From JADJNW01 sp964526645 (GTDB taxonomy: Bacteria > Bacteroidota > Bacteroidia > Chitinophagales > Saprospiraceae): DNA of 64,000 bases. Positions 34,602 to 43,305 of this stretch are shown here, one piece after another (position 1 is the first letter of the stretch; each line of letters starts with the position of its first letter). The notes below the pieces were generated by a model. The model was given only the letters and a program-made list of their open reading frames with translations, was not told the DNA's origin and searched no databases. The translations under genes and the position numbers were made by a program. The DNA is taken from positions 1 to 64,000 of the forward strand of contig CAZGJN010000008.1 of the NCBI GenBank assembly GCA_964526645.1. Direction: 5' to 3'.

Positions 34602-35345
34602 ATGGCGCAAACGATTGACATACGTACCACGCAAAACGTCACGATTGAATACGAGTTGGCTTCCCTGCGCGAGCGGGCATTGGGCTTTTTTATTGATGCG
34701 ATGATCATCGGGACGCTATACTTTATCATAATTTTTTTGCTGTTGGGGGCTTTCGGCAGTCGCATTTTCGACTCCATGTTTGCTATTATCATCTACCTCC
34801 TGCCCATTGTAGGGTTTATGTTTTACCAATTTCTATCCGAAACGCTGGCGAGTGGTCAGTCCTGGGGCAAGCGCGCGATGGGCATTAAGGTTGTTCGCTT
34901 GGATGGACTGGAACCCGGCATGAGTGATTACTTCCTGCGGGCGATTTTTCACATGGTGGACAGCCTTTTTTCACTGGGCATTCTGGCGGCTTTGCTCATT
35001 AGCTCTTCCCCCAAAAACCAACGCCTCGGTGATATGACGGCCAATACCACCGTGATCAGGGTAAAGCACAATGTACGCTTCCGCTTGGATGATATTTTGA
35101 AAATAAGTTCTATCGAAAACTACGAACCCCAATACCCGCAAGTACGCCACCTGACAGAGCAAGACATGCTGCTCATCAAGCAAATTATTTTGCGATACCA
35201 CGCTTTTAATAATGCTGCGCACCGGCAGCTGCTGGCGGAAGCCACTCAAAAAATTGCCGATTTGCTGGGGATCGAGCAAATCCCTAAGGATAAGGTGGAG
35301 TTTTTAAAAACACTCATCCGAGATTATATCGTTTTGACAAGATAA
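34602..35345 (+). CDS. RDD family membrane protein
   Basis: This 247-residue protein has an N-terminal RDD domain (residues ~10-150) with the signature LRERALGFFIDAMII and helices ~28-50, 60-85 and 110-140, and a hydrophilic C-terminal ~95 residues. The name-giving Arg and two Asp are visible in RERALGFFID. RDD proteins lie beside SpoIIM-MoxR-DUF58 genes in many Bacteroidota; transport of ions has been shown for some relatives. ATG 34602 is preferred over an in-frame ATG 108 bp upstream. A TACCTTTA near-consensus box (~34572) precedes it. Confidence 0.85.
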   Translation: MAQTIDIRTTQNVTIEYELASLRERALGFFIDAMIIGTLYFIIIFLLLGAFGSRIFDSMFAIIIYLLPIVGFMFYQFLSETLASGQSWGKRAMGIKVVRLDGLEPGMSDYFLRAIFHMVDSLFSLGILAALLISSSPKNQRLGDMTANTTVIRVKHNVRFRLDDILKISSIENYEPQYPQVRHLTEQDMLLIKQIILRYHAFNNAAHRQLLAEATQKIADLLGIEQIPKDKVEFLKTLIRDYIVLTR

Positions 35346-35376
35346 TTTTTGGACTGAAAATTGTGATTTTGGAATA

Positions 35377-36789
35377 ATGAGAAAAAGGAAAAAACCGCTG
35401 GTCGTTCCCAATGTCTTGATAACTGGTATTGCCGACAAAGGCAAAGGGGTGGGACGCGACGAAAGTGGCAGGGTTATTTTTGTGGAAAATGTAGCACCGG
35501 GGGATGTAGTGGATGTGTTGGTGCAAAAGAAAAAAGCGGAGTACCTCCTCGGGGTTCCTCAGCAATTTCATCAATACTCAACGGATAGAACGGACCCTTT
35601 TTGCCAGCATTACGGCATTTGCGGGGGCTGCAAGTGGCAGCATTTGCAGTATGTGGCTCAGGCGCACCACAAAGAAACTGTGGTGAGAGATGCCCTGGCT
35701 CGTATCGGGAAAGTAGCGGTGGAAGCCTTTTTGCCCATCCGCCTGGCAGCAGAAACTACCTATTATCGCAACAAACTCGAATTTGCCTTCTCCAACAAAC
35801 GCTGGCTCAGCAAAGAGGAACTGTCACAAGGCATTCCCAAAGAAGCAGGTGCTATTGGTTTCCACCGACCAGGTATGTTTGATAAAATTGTGGATATTGA
35901 ACATTGCTGGCTACAGCCCGACCCTTCCAATCAGATTCGCAATGCTGCCAGAGCGATTGCAAATGTTCAAAACCTCGATTTTTTCGATCTGAAAATACAA
36001 ATGGGCTTTCTTCGGCATTTGTTGATTCGGGTAGCAACTACCGGAGAAGTCATGGTCATCCTGAGTGTATTTCAAAATGATCCGATCAGGATTCAACATT
36101 TTTTGGATGCGCTCTTGCAACAGTGCCCGGCTATTACTACGCTGCTTTATTGTGTCAACCATAAGGCAAACGACTTTCTACTCGATCTGGACATACACAC
36201 CTGGCATGGCAAAGGATATATCGAAGAGCAATTGGGGCATGTGCGCTTCAAAATTGGTCCAAAATCTTTTTTTCAAACAAATACCCGACAAGGAAAAGTA
36301 TTGTACGATGTGGCGATGGAATTTGCTGATTTACAGGGAACTGAAAATGTGTATGATTTATATACCGGTGTGGGGAGTATTGCTTTGTATGCTGCAAAAA
36401 ATTGCAAGCAAGTGGTAGGTATCGAGGAGATTGAATCGGCAATTGACGATGCCCGGGAGAATGCGCAGCTCAATGGTATCAACAACACGGTATTTTACAC
36501 CGGTGATGTGAAGGATATGCTTACACCCGAATTTGTAAATAAATATGGCAAACCCGACGTACTCATCACGGATCCGCCTCGCGCGGGGATGCACCCAAAG
36601 GTGGTGGAAATTTTGCTGGCACTCGAAACACCCAAAATCGTTTATGTGAGTTGCAATCCTGCTACACAGGCACGCGATTTGAACCTACTGGGCGAAAAAT
36701 ACGAAGTGAAAAAAGTACAAGCAGTAGATATGTTTCCGCATACCCATCATATCGAAAATGTGGCGCTACTACAATTGAAACAGGATTAA
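35377..36789 (+). CDS. rlmD: 23S rRNA (uracil-C5)-methyltransferase RlmD
   Basis: This 470-residue enzyme uses S-adenosylmethionine to methylate C5 of a uracil in 23S rRNA (U1939 in E. coli numbering). The order is an N-terminal TRAM domain (1-70), an iron-sulfur cluster site with C76, C82 and C85 (CQHYGICGGC) and a later Cys in DIEHCWL, then the methyltransferase domain with VYDLYTGVGSIALYAA, TDPPRAGMHPK and the nucleophile Cys in VYVSCNPATQARDL. It starts 31 bp after the RDD stop on the same strand. Assignment to RlmD rather than RlmCD/TrmA is by the FeS cluster and TRAM domain. Confidence 0.9.
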   Translation: MRKRKKPLVVPNVLITGIADKGKGVGRDESGRVIFVENVAPGDVVDVLVQKKKAEYLLGVPQQFHQYSTDRTDPFCQHYGICGGCKWQHLQYVAQAHHKETVVRDALARIGKVAVEAFLPIRLAAETTYYRNKLEFAFSNKRWLSKEELSQGIPKEAGAIGFHRPGMFDKIVDIEHCWLQPDPSNQIRNAARAIANVQNLDFFDLKIQMGFLRHLLIRVATTGEVMVILSVFQNDPIRIQHFLDALLQQCPAITTLLYCVNHKANDFLLDLDIHTWHGKGYIEEQLGHVRFKIGPKSFFQTNTRQGKVLYDVAMEFADLQGTENVYDLYTGVGSIALYAAKNCKQVVGIEEIESAIDDARENAQLNGINNTVFYTGDVKDMLTPEFVNKYGKPDVLITDPPRAGMHPKVVEILLALETPKIVYVSCNPATQARDLNLLGEKYEVKKVQAVDMFPHTHHIENVALLQLKQD

Positions 36790-36849
36790 TGACTGGTATT
36801 CAATCAATTGTAAACTCCGCTTGCTAACTTTGACGTTGGTAGAAAAACA

Positions 36850-37557
36850 TCAAACACCGATCATAAATACTGCTGGTCTCTTGTGTAATTCAGGCAAAAC
36901 TGCTTCACGCCATTTGGTCATTTGTTGGCTTTTAATCCATTGATCGGGCAGAGTTAGGGCCATGGCTATGCCGAAATAAGTGCTGGGCGCGAGCACTTTG
37001 CACGCACTTTCCATCACTTGCTGGTTTCTATAAGGCGCTTCTATAAAAAGTTGGGTCTGCTTGTGTTTGATTGCCAATTGTTCTAAGTTTTTCAAAACCC
37101 TTTCCAATTCAGGTCTTTTGGCTGGTAAATACCCATGAAAACAGAAGGATTGCCCGTTCATACCAGAAGCCATCAGCGCCAATAGAATGGAAGAAGGTCC
37201 GACCAATGGGATCACTTCGATGCCTTTTTCATGAGCAAGCTTCACTAATGCGGCGCCTGGGTCGGCTACTCCGGGGCAGCCTGCCTCCGACATTAAGCCG
37301 ATGTCTTGCCCTGTTTCTGCGGGTTTTAAAAAAGAGGCAATAGCCTCCTGTGGGGTATGTTCGTTTAGCTCAAACAACAGAAGCCCTGGCAAAAGTTTAT
37401 CGGGGCAAATTTCTTTGATGAAGTGCCGCGCTGTTTTAGCCCTTTCTACAACAAATACATCCAGCTGCCGCACTGTATCAGCTACATAAGGCGGAAGGGT
37501 ATGCACCCGCGCTGCTCCCAGCGGCACCGGAATGAGGTATAACTTCCCGCTCGACAT
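36850..37557 (-). CDS. RsmI-like tetrapyrrole-fold methyltransferase
   Basis: This 235-residue protein is of the SAM-dependent class III methyltransferase fold. It shows KLYLIPVPLGAA at the start (GNLGD-type loop altered to PLGAA), GLMSEAGCPGVADPGAALVKLAH and LVGPSSILLALMASGMNGQSFCFHGYLP, all typical of the RsmI family that methylates the 2'-O of C1402 in 16S rRNA. It is shorter than canonical RsmI (~280 residues), so a Bacteroidota paralogue is possible. It begins directly before the stop of the rhodanese gene (no gap), in the same orientation. Confidence 0.78.
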   Translation of the reverse strand: MSSGKLYLIPVPLGAARVHTLPPYVADTVRQLDVFVVERAKTARHFIKEICPDKLLPGLLLFELNEHTPQEAIASFLKPAETGQDIGLMSEAGCPGVADPGAALVKLAHEKGIEVIPLVGPSSILLALMASGMNGQSFCFHGYLPAKRPELERVLKNLEQLAIKHKQTQLFIEAPYRNQQVMESACKVLAPSTYFGIAMALTLPDQWIKSQQMTKWREAVLPELHKRPAVFMIGV

Positions 37558-37944
37558 TTACCGCCAGTTCAAATACCCGCCTTGCAAGTCGTACACTTCT
37601 TTGAATCCTAATTGCTGCATTATTTTGCCTGCCTTCCCGCTCCGATTGCCAGAACGACAAAAGATGTAAACGGGTTTGCTTTTGTCCAATGCCTGAATTT
37701 TTTCAGAAAAATTTTCATCCAAATAATTGATATTGATAGCATTGCCAATGCTACCTGCTCCAAATTCCTCCGGGGTGCGCACGTCCACCAATTGCAAGGT
37801 ACTGTCCGCGGTAATTTGTGTTTTAAAATCCGTCACAGACAAAACCTGGTAAGCAGTTGCCCGATCTGCCTGCGCTTGGCAAGCAGTGCAACAAAAGGTC
37901 ATCATCCACAACAAAGCCAAAAGAGAAAAACCATTCTTTATCAT
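37558..37944 (-). CDS. Exported rhodanese-like protein
   Basis: This 128-residue protein has a signal or lipoprotein leader (MIKNGFSLLALLWMMTFC then CTACQAQ, a possible weak lipobox at Cys22) and one rhodanese domain with LVDVRTPEEFGAGSIGNAINI and active-site CRSGNRSGK (Cys96). The catalytic cysteine is present. ATG 37944 starts the signal; the frame extends to 38070 but without signal character. A minus-strand TATTTTTG box (37958-37965) precedes it. It lies upstream of the RsmI-like gene and is probably co-transcribed. Periplasmic thiosulfate or persulfide chemistry is inferred. Confidence 0.8.
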   Translation of the reverse strand: MIKNGFSLLALLWMMTFCCTACQAQADRATAYQVLSVTDFKTQITADSTLQLVDVRTPEEFGAGSIGNAININYLDENFSEKIQALDKSKPVYIFCRSGNRSGKAGKIMQQLGFKEVYDLQGGYLNWR

Positions 37945-37957
37945 ACAATTTTTTTTG

Positions 37958-37965
37958 CAAAAATA
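37958..37965 (-). promoter_or_regulatory. -7 box TATTTTTG upstream of the exported rhodanese gene
   Basis: On the minus strand this matches TAnnTTTG and lies 13 nt before the ATG, leaving a leader of about 9 nt. No strong -33 element is visible. Confidence 0.4.
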
Positions 37966-38212
37966 AACATCTATAGCTAAAACTTTTGTGCGTTTGATCA
38001 CGGATTTTATTCCGATGAAGCGCCTGCAGGCAGTGCTTCCAACGTTTCTAATACTTTTTTTTATGAGCATGAACTCTATTTTTGTGCACTATAAATATAC
38101 CGTTTTTTGGGTTCTCTTTTCACTCGTTTTGAAAGAGCAAACGCACCTGAAGTTTTTTTGAATAAAGGGGTTTTTATATCTTTTTTAGGCAATGGATCAA
38201 AACAGTGGATAC

Positions 38213-38281
38213 GATTTCGTAAATCTTTAGGATTTGCGAAATCTGAAAAGTAAAACAACCGATTTGACCCCCTACCTTTTC
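38213..38281. repeat. Intergenic repeat family 2, copy A, with hairpin
   Basis: A 13-bp stem (38213-38225 with 38231-38243, one T-G wobble, 5-nt loop TTTAG) is followed by a segment TGAAAAGTAAAACAACC and GACCCCCTACCT. The whole ~69-bp unit is found again at 46667-46738 with most positions conserved, although the hairpin is degraded there. Confidence 0.55.
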
Positions 38282-38376
38282 TTGAAGCAGGGCTGAGGAT
38301 TTTTGAAGGCTAAATTATAATCCAAATCTGGTTCAACTTTCCTATTGCATAACTGTTTTTTGCATACCGAATGAAT

Positions 38377-38384
38377 TACCTTTG
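38377..38384 (+). promoter_or_regulatory. -7 box TACCTTTG immediately upstream of mfd
   Basis: It matches TAnnTTTG exactly and ends 5 nt before the GTG start codon at 38390. Transcription would begin at about the start codon. A TTTG lies at 38359-38362 but the spacing (14 nt) is shorter than the usual 19-21. Confidence 0.5.
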
Positions 38385-38389
38385 CGCCT

Positions 38390-41300
38390 GTGAATAACCT
38401 GCAACGTGTGCTGGAGCTGTACCGCAATGACAAGCGGACGCAGCAAATTGTAAGCGCCCTCCGCGGCGAAATGCCCGCCCGGCTTCAAGCCAGTGGAATG
38501 GTAGGCGCGCAGGAAGCCTTTATCTTGTTTGGAACCTACACCAATTTAGCCCGCAATTGTTTATTCATCGCCAACGACAAGGAGGAGGCCGCTTATCTGC
38601 AAAATGACCTGTCGAGTTTATTTGAGAAGAAACCTGTTTGGTTTTTCCCTGATTCGTTCAAACGACCGATGCACTTTGAGGCATTAAACAGTACAAATGT
38701 GCTGCAACGCACTGAGGTGATCAATCGAATCACTTCATCGAACGCAAAAGGTGAAATCATCATCACTTACCCGGAGGCTTTGTTTGAAAAAGTGGTATCC
38801 CCGGAAGCGCTGAACGAACAGCGCATCAATATTGCGATTGGTGAAAAATTTGACGTGGATTTTGTCATCGAAATTTTAGTGGAATATGGCTTTCGGCGCG
38901 AGGATTTTGTGTACGAGCCAGGGCAGTTTTCGATTCGTGGTGGCATCGTGGATATTTTTTCCTACGGAAGCGAATTGCCGTATCGGATTGAATTATTTGA
39001 TGATGAAGTAGAAACGATTCGCCTGTTCGATCCTTTGACGCAGCTTTCAGAGAAAAATATTGCCAGTGTTTCGATTGTGCCAAACATCAATACCAAGTTT
39101 TCGCGCGAGCAAAAAGTATCGCTGTTTCAGGTGCTGCCAGCGGATACCGTCCTTTGGATCAAAGATTTCCAAATTTTATTAGACAAGTTGCAGCAGTGCT
39201 TTGAAAAAGCCGAAGAATTTGCCAAAAATCTGACTGTTTTAGACAATACCGAGTTGGCAGAAGTTTTCCGCGACCGAGCGTTCATTTTTCCACGGCAAGT
39301 GGTCGAAGATATACAGGAACACGCGATCATTGGTATGAGCGACAAAGGGCAACCGATAGAATTCCACCAGAAATTTACTTACAATTCAAAACCTCAGCCC
39401 AGTTTCAACAAGAATTTCCCGATACTGATTGAGGATTTGCAAAATAATTCCAGAAATCGCATCGAAAATTATCTTTTCACTGATAGCGCCAAGCAAATCG
39501 AGCGTTTCTACGCCATTTTCGAGGATTTGAACGCCGATGTTCATTTCCATCCGATACCGCAAGCAATTTATCAGGGTTTTGTTGATCTGGATTTAAAAAT
39601 TGCCTGCTACACCGACCATCAGATTTTCGACCGTTTTCATCGCTACAAATTGCGACAAGGCTATGGCAAAGAGCAAGCCTTGAGTGTCCGTTTGCTGCGC
39701 GAATTGCAGCCTGGCGATTATGTAACGCATATTGATTATGGTGTGGGGCGCTATTCTGGTTTGGAAAAAATCACCGTGAACGGGCATTCGCAAGAGGCGG
39801 TGCGGCTGGTTTATAAAAATAACGATTTGCTGTACGTTGGGATCAATTCTTTGCATAAAATTGCCAAATACATTGGAAAAGATGGAGCTGAGCCACAATT
39901 GAGCAAACTCGGTTCGGATGCCTGGAAAAATCTCAAAGCCAAGACCAAAAAGAAAGTCAAGGATATTGCCGGAGAGTTGATAAAACTCTATGCCAAACGC
40001 AAAGCCTCGCAAGGACACGCTTTCCCACCGGATGGCTATTTGCAAAATGAATTGGAAGCTTCTTTTATCTACGAAGATACGCCCGACCAGTACAAAGCGA
40101 CCCAGGATGTGAAGGAGGATATGATGAAACCCTATCCGATGGATCGCTTGATCTGCGGCGATGTGGGTTTTGGCAAAACTGAAGTGGCAATTCGCGCGGC
40201 ATTCAAAGCGGTGGCGGATGGTAAGCAGGTGGCAGTACTCGTACCCACTACGATCCTGGCTCTGCAGCATTTCAAAACTTTTGGGGATCGCCTCAAGGAA
40301 TTCGGCGTGGATGTGGATTATGTCAATCGCTTCCGCAGCGCGAAAGAGAAAAAGGAGATTTTTGAAAAACTGAAAATGGGCAAACTCGATGTCATCATCG
40401 GCACGCACGCTTTACTAGGCAAGGAAATGAAGTTCAAAGACCTGGGTTTGTTGGTGATTGATGAAGAACAGAAATTTGGTGTTTCTGCAAAAGAAAAACT
40501 ACGCAACCTCAAAGTCAATGTGGACACCCTCACGCTCACGGCAACGCCCATTCCGCGTACTTTACAATTTTCACTCATGGCAGCTCGGGATTTGTCTATT
40601 TTGAGAACAGCGCCTCCCAATCGCCAACCCATTCAGACCGAAGTGCGCATTTTCAGTGAAGAAGTGATTCGAGAAGCGATCCTGTACGAAGTGAATCGCG
40701 GCGGGCAGGTATTTTTTGTACACAATCGCGTGAAATCCTTGCCAGATATGGTTGTTATGCTCCGTAAGCTCTGCCCGGACGTGGATTTTGCGATGGCGCA
40801 CGGGCAGATGGAAGCCGATTCTTTAGAAAAAGTGCTGGTTGAATTTATTGATAAAAAACACGATGTCTTGGTTTGCACCAATATCATAGAAACAGGCTTG
40901 GATATTGCCAATGCGAATACGATTATCATTAACCACGCCGAAATGTTCGGCTTGAGTGATTTGCACCAATTGCGCGGGCGCGTGGGGCGTTCTAATAAAA
41001 AAGCGTTTTGCTACTTGTTTACACCGCCGCTTTCCACCCTCACGACCGATGCGCGTAAACGCCTGAAAACCATTGAAGAATTCTCGGATTTGGGCAGTGG
41101 CTTGTACATCGCTATGCGCGATCTCGATATTCGGGGAGCAGGGAACTTGCTGGGCGCAGAACAGAGCGGTTTTATTGCGGATATTGGCTATGAGACTTAT
41201 CAGAAAATCCTGGAAGAAGCCATTCAGGAACTCAAAGAGAATGAATTCAGGGATGTTTTCAAAGAAGAGTTAGAGAAAGAGCGCAAGTTTGTACGCGACG

Positions 41301-41773
41301 TGCAGGTGGATACCGACGTGGAAATGCTCATCCCCGACGATTACGTGAGTAGCATTTCCGAGCGTTTGGCGCTCTATACTGAATTGGATGGCATCGAAAC
41401 CGAAGAAGACCTAACAAAATTTGAAGAAAAACTACGCGACCGCTTCGGCAAGATACCGGTAGAAGTGCGCGAATTGTTCGACGGCTTGCGCGTGCGCTGG
41501 ATTTGTCGGGACTTAGGTTTTGAAAGGCTTATTTTGAAAAACGATAAGCTGCGCTGCTATTTTGTGGAGAATCCGCAATCGCGTTTCTACGAAAGTCAAA
41601 CCTTCAAAAATGTAATGGATTACATTGCAAAAGAAGGGCATCAGCAGGGTTTGAGCATCAAACAATCAGCGCGAAGCCTCATTGTAGTGAAAGATCATGT
41701 GAAAAGCCTGAAAAAAGCGCGTGAAGTGCTGAATGAGCTTGCTAAAGCTATTTCTGAAAAACAAACTGTTTAA
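38390..41773 (+). CDS. mfd: Transcription-repair coupling factor Mfd
   Basis: This 1127-residue ATP-dependent translocase removes RNA polymerase stalled at DNA lesions and recruits the UvrA repair machinery. It has a UvrB-homologous N-terminal module (~35-330), an RNA-polymerase-interacting CarD-like domain (LQPGDYVTHIDYGVGRYSGL, ~440), a RecG-like helicase core with Walker A CGDVGFGKTEVAIRAA, the DEEQ box VIDEEQKFGV and TATPIPRTLQ, then the C-terminal TRCF domain (MLIPDDYVSSISERLALY). The start is GTG; an ATG at 38371 is out of frame. The length is typical. A small conserved gene follows 5 bp downstream. Confidence 0.95.
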   Translation: MNNLQRVLELYRNDKRTQQIVSALRGEMPARLQASGMVGAQEAFILFGTYTNLARNCLFIANDKEEAAYLQNDLSSLFEKKPVWFFPDSFKRPMHFEALNSTNVLQRTEVINRITSSNAKGEIIITYPEALFEKVVSPEALNEQRINIAIGEKFDVDFVIEILVEYGFRREDFVYEPGQFSIRGGIVDIFSYGSELPYRIELFDDEVETIRLFDPLTQLSEKNIASVSIVPNINTKFSREQKVSLFQVLPADTVLWIKDFQILLDKLQQCFEKAEEFAKNLTVLDNTELAEVFRDRAFIFPRQVVEDIQEHAIIGMSDKGQPIEFHQKFTYNSKPQPSFNKNFPILIEDLQNNSRNRIENYLFTDSAKQIERFYAIFEDLNADVHFHPIPQAIYQGFVDLDLKIACYTDHQIFDRFHRYKLRQGYGKEQALSVRLLRELQPGDYVTHIDYGVGRYSGLEKITVNGHSQEAVRLVYKNNDLLYVGINSLHKIAKYIGKDGAEPQLSKLGSDAWKNLKAKTKKKVKDIAGELIKLYAKRKASQGHAFPPDGYLQNELEASFIYEDTPDQYKATQDVKEDMMKPYPMDRLICGDVGFGKTEVAIRAAFKAVADGKQVAVLVPTTILALQHFKTFGDRLKEFGVDVDYVNRFRSAKEKKEIFEKLKMGKLDVIIGTHALLGKEMKFKDLGLLVIDEEQKFGVSAKEKLRNLKVNVDTLTLTATPIPRTLQFSLMAARDLSILRTAPPNRQPIQTEVRIFSEEVIREAILYEVNRGGQVFFVHNRVKSLPDMVVMLRKLCPDVDFAMAHGQMEADSLEKVLVEFIDKKHDVLVCTNIIETGLDIANANTIIINHAEMFGLSDLHQLRGRVGRSNKKAFCYLFTPPLSTLTTDARKRLKTIEEFSDLGSGLYIAMRDLDIRGAGNLLGAEQSGFIADIGYETYQKILEEAIQELKENEFRDVFKEELEKERKFVRDVQVDTDVEMLIPDDYVSSISERLALYTELDGIETEEDLTKFEEKLRDRFGKIPVEVRELFDGLRVRWICRDLGFERLILKNDKLRCYFVENPQSRFYESQTFKNVMDYIAKEGHQQGLSIKQSARSLIVVKDHVKSLKKAREVLNELAKAISEKQTV

Positions 41774-41778
41774 AAAAT

Positions 41779-42033
41779 TTGACAATCAAAGACCTCCTAT
41801 TAAAAATACCGCTCGGCTATTCCGAAGTCATTTATCAAAACCGAAAATATGGCGTGACCCGCACGGATTTTAATGCGGGCAAAAGTATGAAAATCTTCGC
41901 TGAAGAACTGGGCGGCACAGATTTCATTAGTTTTAATTATTATATGACCAGCAAAAACGACCTGCTCAAACCCTGTGAGATGCCTTCGCAGAAGGCGGTT
42001 GATTTTTTAAATAACTATATCATAATTACATAA
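41779..42033 (+). CDS. Conserved small protein of 84 residues
   Basis: The frame begins at TTG 41779, 5 bp after the mfd stop. It reads as one compact domain with conserved-looking blocks GYSEVIYQNRKYGVTRTDF, SMKIFAEELGGTDFISFNYY and LLKPCEMPSQKAVDFLNNY. Similar short proteins in Bacteroidota are sometimes labelled peptide methionine sulfoxide reductase, but no catalytic signature (GCFWG) of MsrA is present, so that label is not supported. No ATG exists between the mfd stop and the first conserved block; an internal ATG would remove the first 36 residues. Co-transcription with mfd is likely. Confidence 0.65.
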   Translation: MTIKDLLLKIPLGYSEVIYQNRKYGVTRTDFNAGKSMKIFAEELGGTDFISFNYYMTSKNDLLKPCEMPSQKAVDFLNNYIIIT

Positions 42034-42072
42034 ATAAATAAGGAAGTGCTTATCGTTCACTTCCTTATTTAT
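42034..42072. terminator. Bidirectional terminator
   Basis: A perfect 15-bp stem (42034-42048 with 42058-42072) with a 9-nt loop lies between the stop codon at 42031 and the convergent serpin stop at 42079. AT-rich arms give T-runs on both strands. Confidence 0.88.
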
Positions 42073-42078
42073 ATAAAT

Positions 42079-43305
42079 TTAAGGATTCATTACTTTTCCA
42101 ATAAATAAAACACTATTTGTTTTATTGTCACGGATTACAAATACAAATGGACGATTGATCGTCAAACTGGAAATGGAAGTCATGTCAATCCCAATAGACG
42201 TAACCGCCGCAGCCTTTGTTCCTTTTTCATCCACCTCAACAAATGCTTTGTGCTTTACTACGCTGATATACAATTTTTTATCATTGGCAATATTGGTAAA
42301 ATCAGCTTGATTGGGCAGGAATGCAATGCCCATTCCCAAATCGGTGAGCGATTGATTCAGCTCTTGCTCATATTCCATTTTGAATTTTGGCATACTGAAG
42401 GTCATTTTGGGGCTATTCCTAAAATTATTAATCCAGGTATTCCAATTTGTATTACAGAGAGAGCCAATCATTGCATCCAGCGAGTAGCCTTCATTCGGCA
42501 GCAAAATCATCATCGAAAAAATGGAATCCCCGTAGGGCAAATCAACTGCTTTAAAATTTTCGTCAAAAAAGATGGGTAAAGAAATATCCGATTGCAACAT
42601 CATGTCTACTTGTTTTTGCGTGCCATTTGCAAGATAAAAAGGCTGCTTGCGCGTATCCTTAGGATCGAATTCATATCGCCAGGTACCTTTAAAATATATA
42701 GCGTTAATGATATACATAACGGTCTCAGCCGGAATTTCTTCTATGATAGATTTTATAACACCTTCCGTTTTGTCATTAACCCAACTATTGATGGCATCCG
42801 TTGCCACAGGGGCATTGAAATCTAAACTCTGCACTTGGCTATTGTAAAAAGCTTTATTGATATCTAAAAAATCTTGTTTCACCGCGTAGCCACTTCGATA
42901 CCAAATGGAATTGGCAAGTTGCAGTTTTACTTCCCGATCCAGATTTGGCAGTACTTCCAGCAGTTTTTTATACGTAGTATTCAATTGCGCAAGCGTCCAA
43001 TCAGGAATCTGCATCGTACCTTGCATATCGCTTTGAGTCTGGTTGGCGGCGCCATTTAACGCCATAGAAAGCGCAGTAGAAATACTCATAGGAGAAATAA
43101 AAATATTATCATCTGGTTTTGCTTCATGCAGTTTTTGAAAAATATCAAACCCAAACGCGTTCTGGTCGTTTGTCAATTTGCAAACATCCAGTGCCTCCGA
43201 ACAATCAAAATCAGCTTGTCTCGGCTCTGCTATTTCATTATTGCACTGGGTGAGAATCAAAAGCAAAGAAGCGAGAAATAATAAGAATAAAGCTTTCATT
43301 TTCAT
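42079..43305 (-). CDS. Serpin lipoprotein (serine/cysteine protease inhibitor)
   Basis: This 408-residue protein has a lipoprotein signal (LLFLASLLLILTQCNNE, lipidated Cys ~21) and a full serpin fold of normal length. Family blocks include NDQNAFGFDIFQKL, NIFISPMSISTALSMALNGA, YIINAIYFKGTWRYEFDPKDT and the C-terminal NRPFVFVIRDNKTNSVLFIGKVMNP. The hinge EKGTKAAAVT indicates an inhibitory serpin because small residues allow loop insertion. By counting from the hinge, P1-P1' is about Thr-Ser or Met-Thr in GIDMTSISS. The target protease is unknown. It shares a terminator with the mfd unit. Confidence 0.93.
   Translation of the reverse strand: MKMKALFLLFLASLLLILTQCNNEIAEPRQADFDCSEALDVCKLTNDQNAFGFDIFQKLHEAKPDDNIFISPMSISTALSMALNGAANQTQSDMQGTMQIPDWTLAQLNTTYKKLLEVLPNLDREVKLQLANSIWYRSGYAVKQDFLDINKAFYNSQVQSLDFNAPVATDAINSWVNDKTEGVIKSIIEEIPAETVMYIINAIYFKGTWRYEFDPKDTRKQPFYLANGTQKQVDMMLQSDISLPIFFDENFKAVDLPYGDSIFSMMILLPNEGYSLDAMIGSLCNTNWNTWINNFRNSPKMTFSMPKFKMEYEQELNQSLTDLGMGIAFLPNQADFTNIANDKKLYISVVKHKAFVEVDEKGTKAAAVTSIGIDMTSISSLTINRPFVFVIRDNKTNSVLFIGKVMNP

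Larger units (their letters stand above)
37945..38389. other. Divergent intergenic region, 445 bp, rhodanese/mfd
   Basis: It contains the two promoter boxes at its ends and repeat family 2, copy A (38213-38281). A 60-residue minus-strand frame (38076-38258) shows no coding character. Nothing else was recognised. Confidence 0.4.

Noticed and set aside
38076..38258. 60-residue minus-strand frame upstream of mfd
   Set aside because: It overlaps the repeat unit and has no start-site signal or recognisable domain.
39593..40408. 271-residue minus-strand open frame opposite mfd
   Set aside because: It is a shadow of the mfd helicase core, with a His/Phe-rich composition typical of antisense frames.
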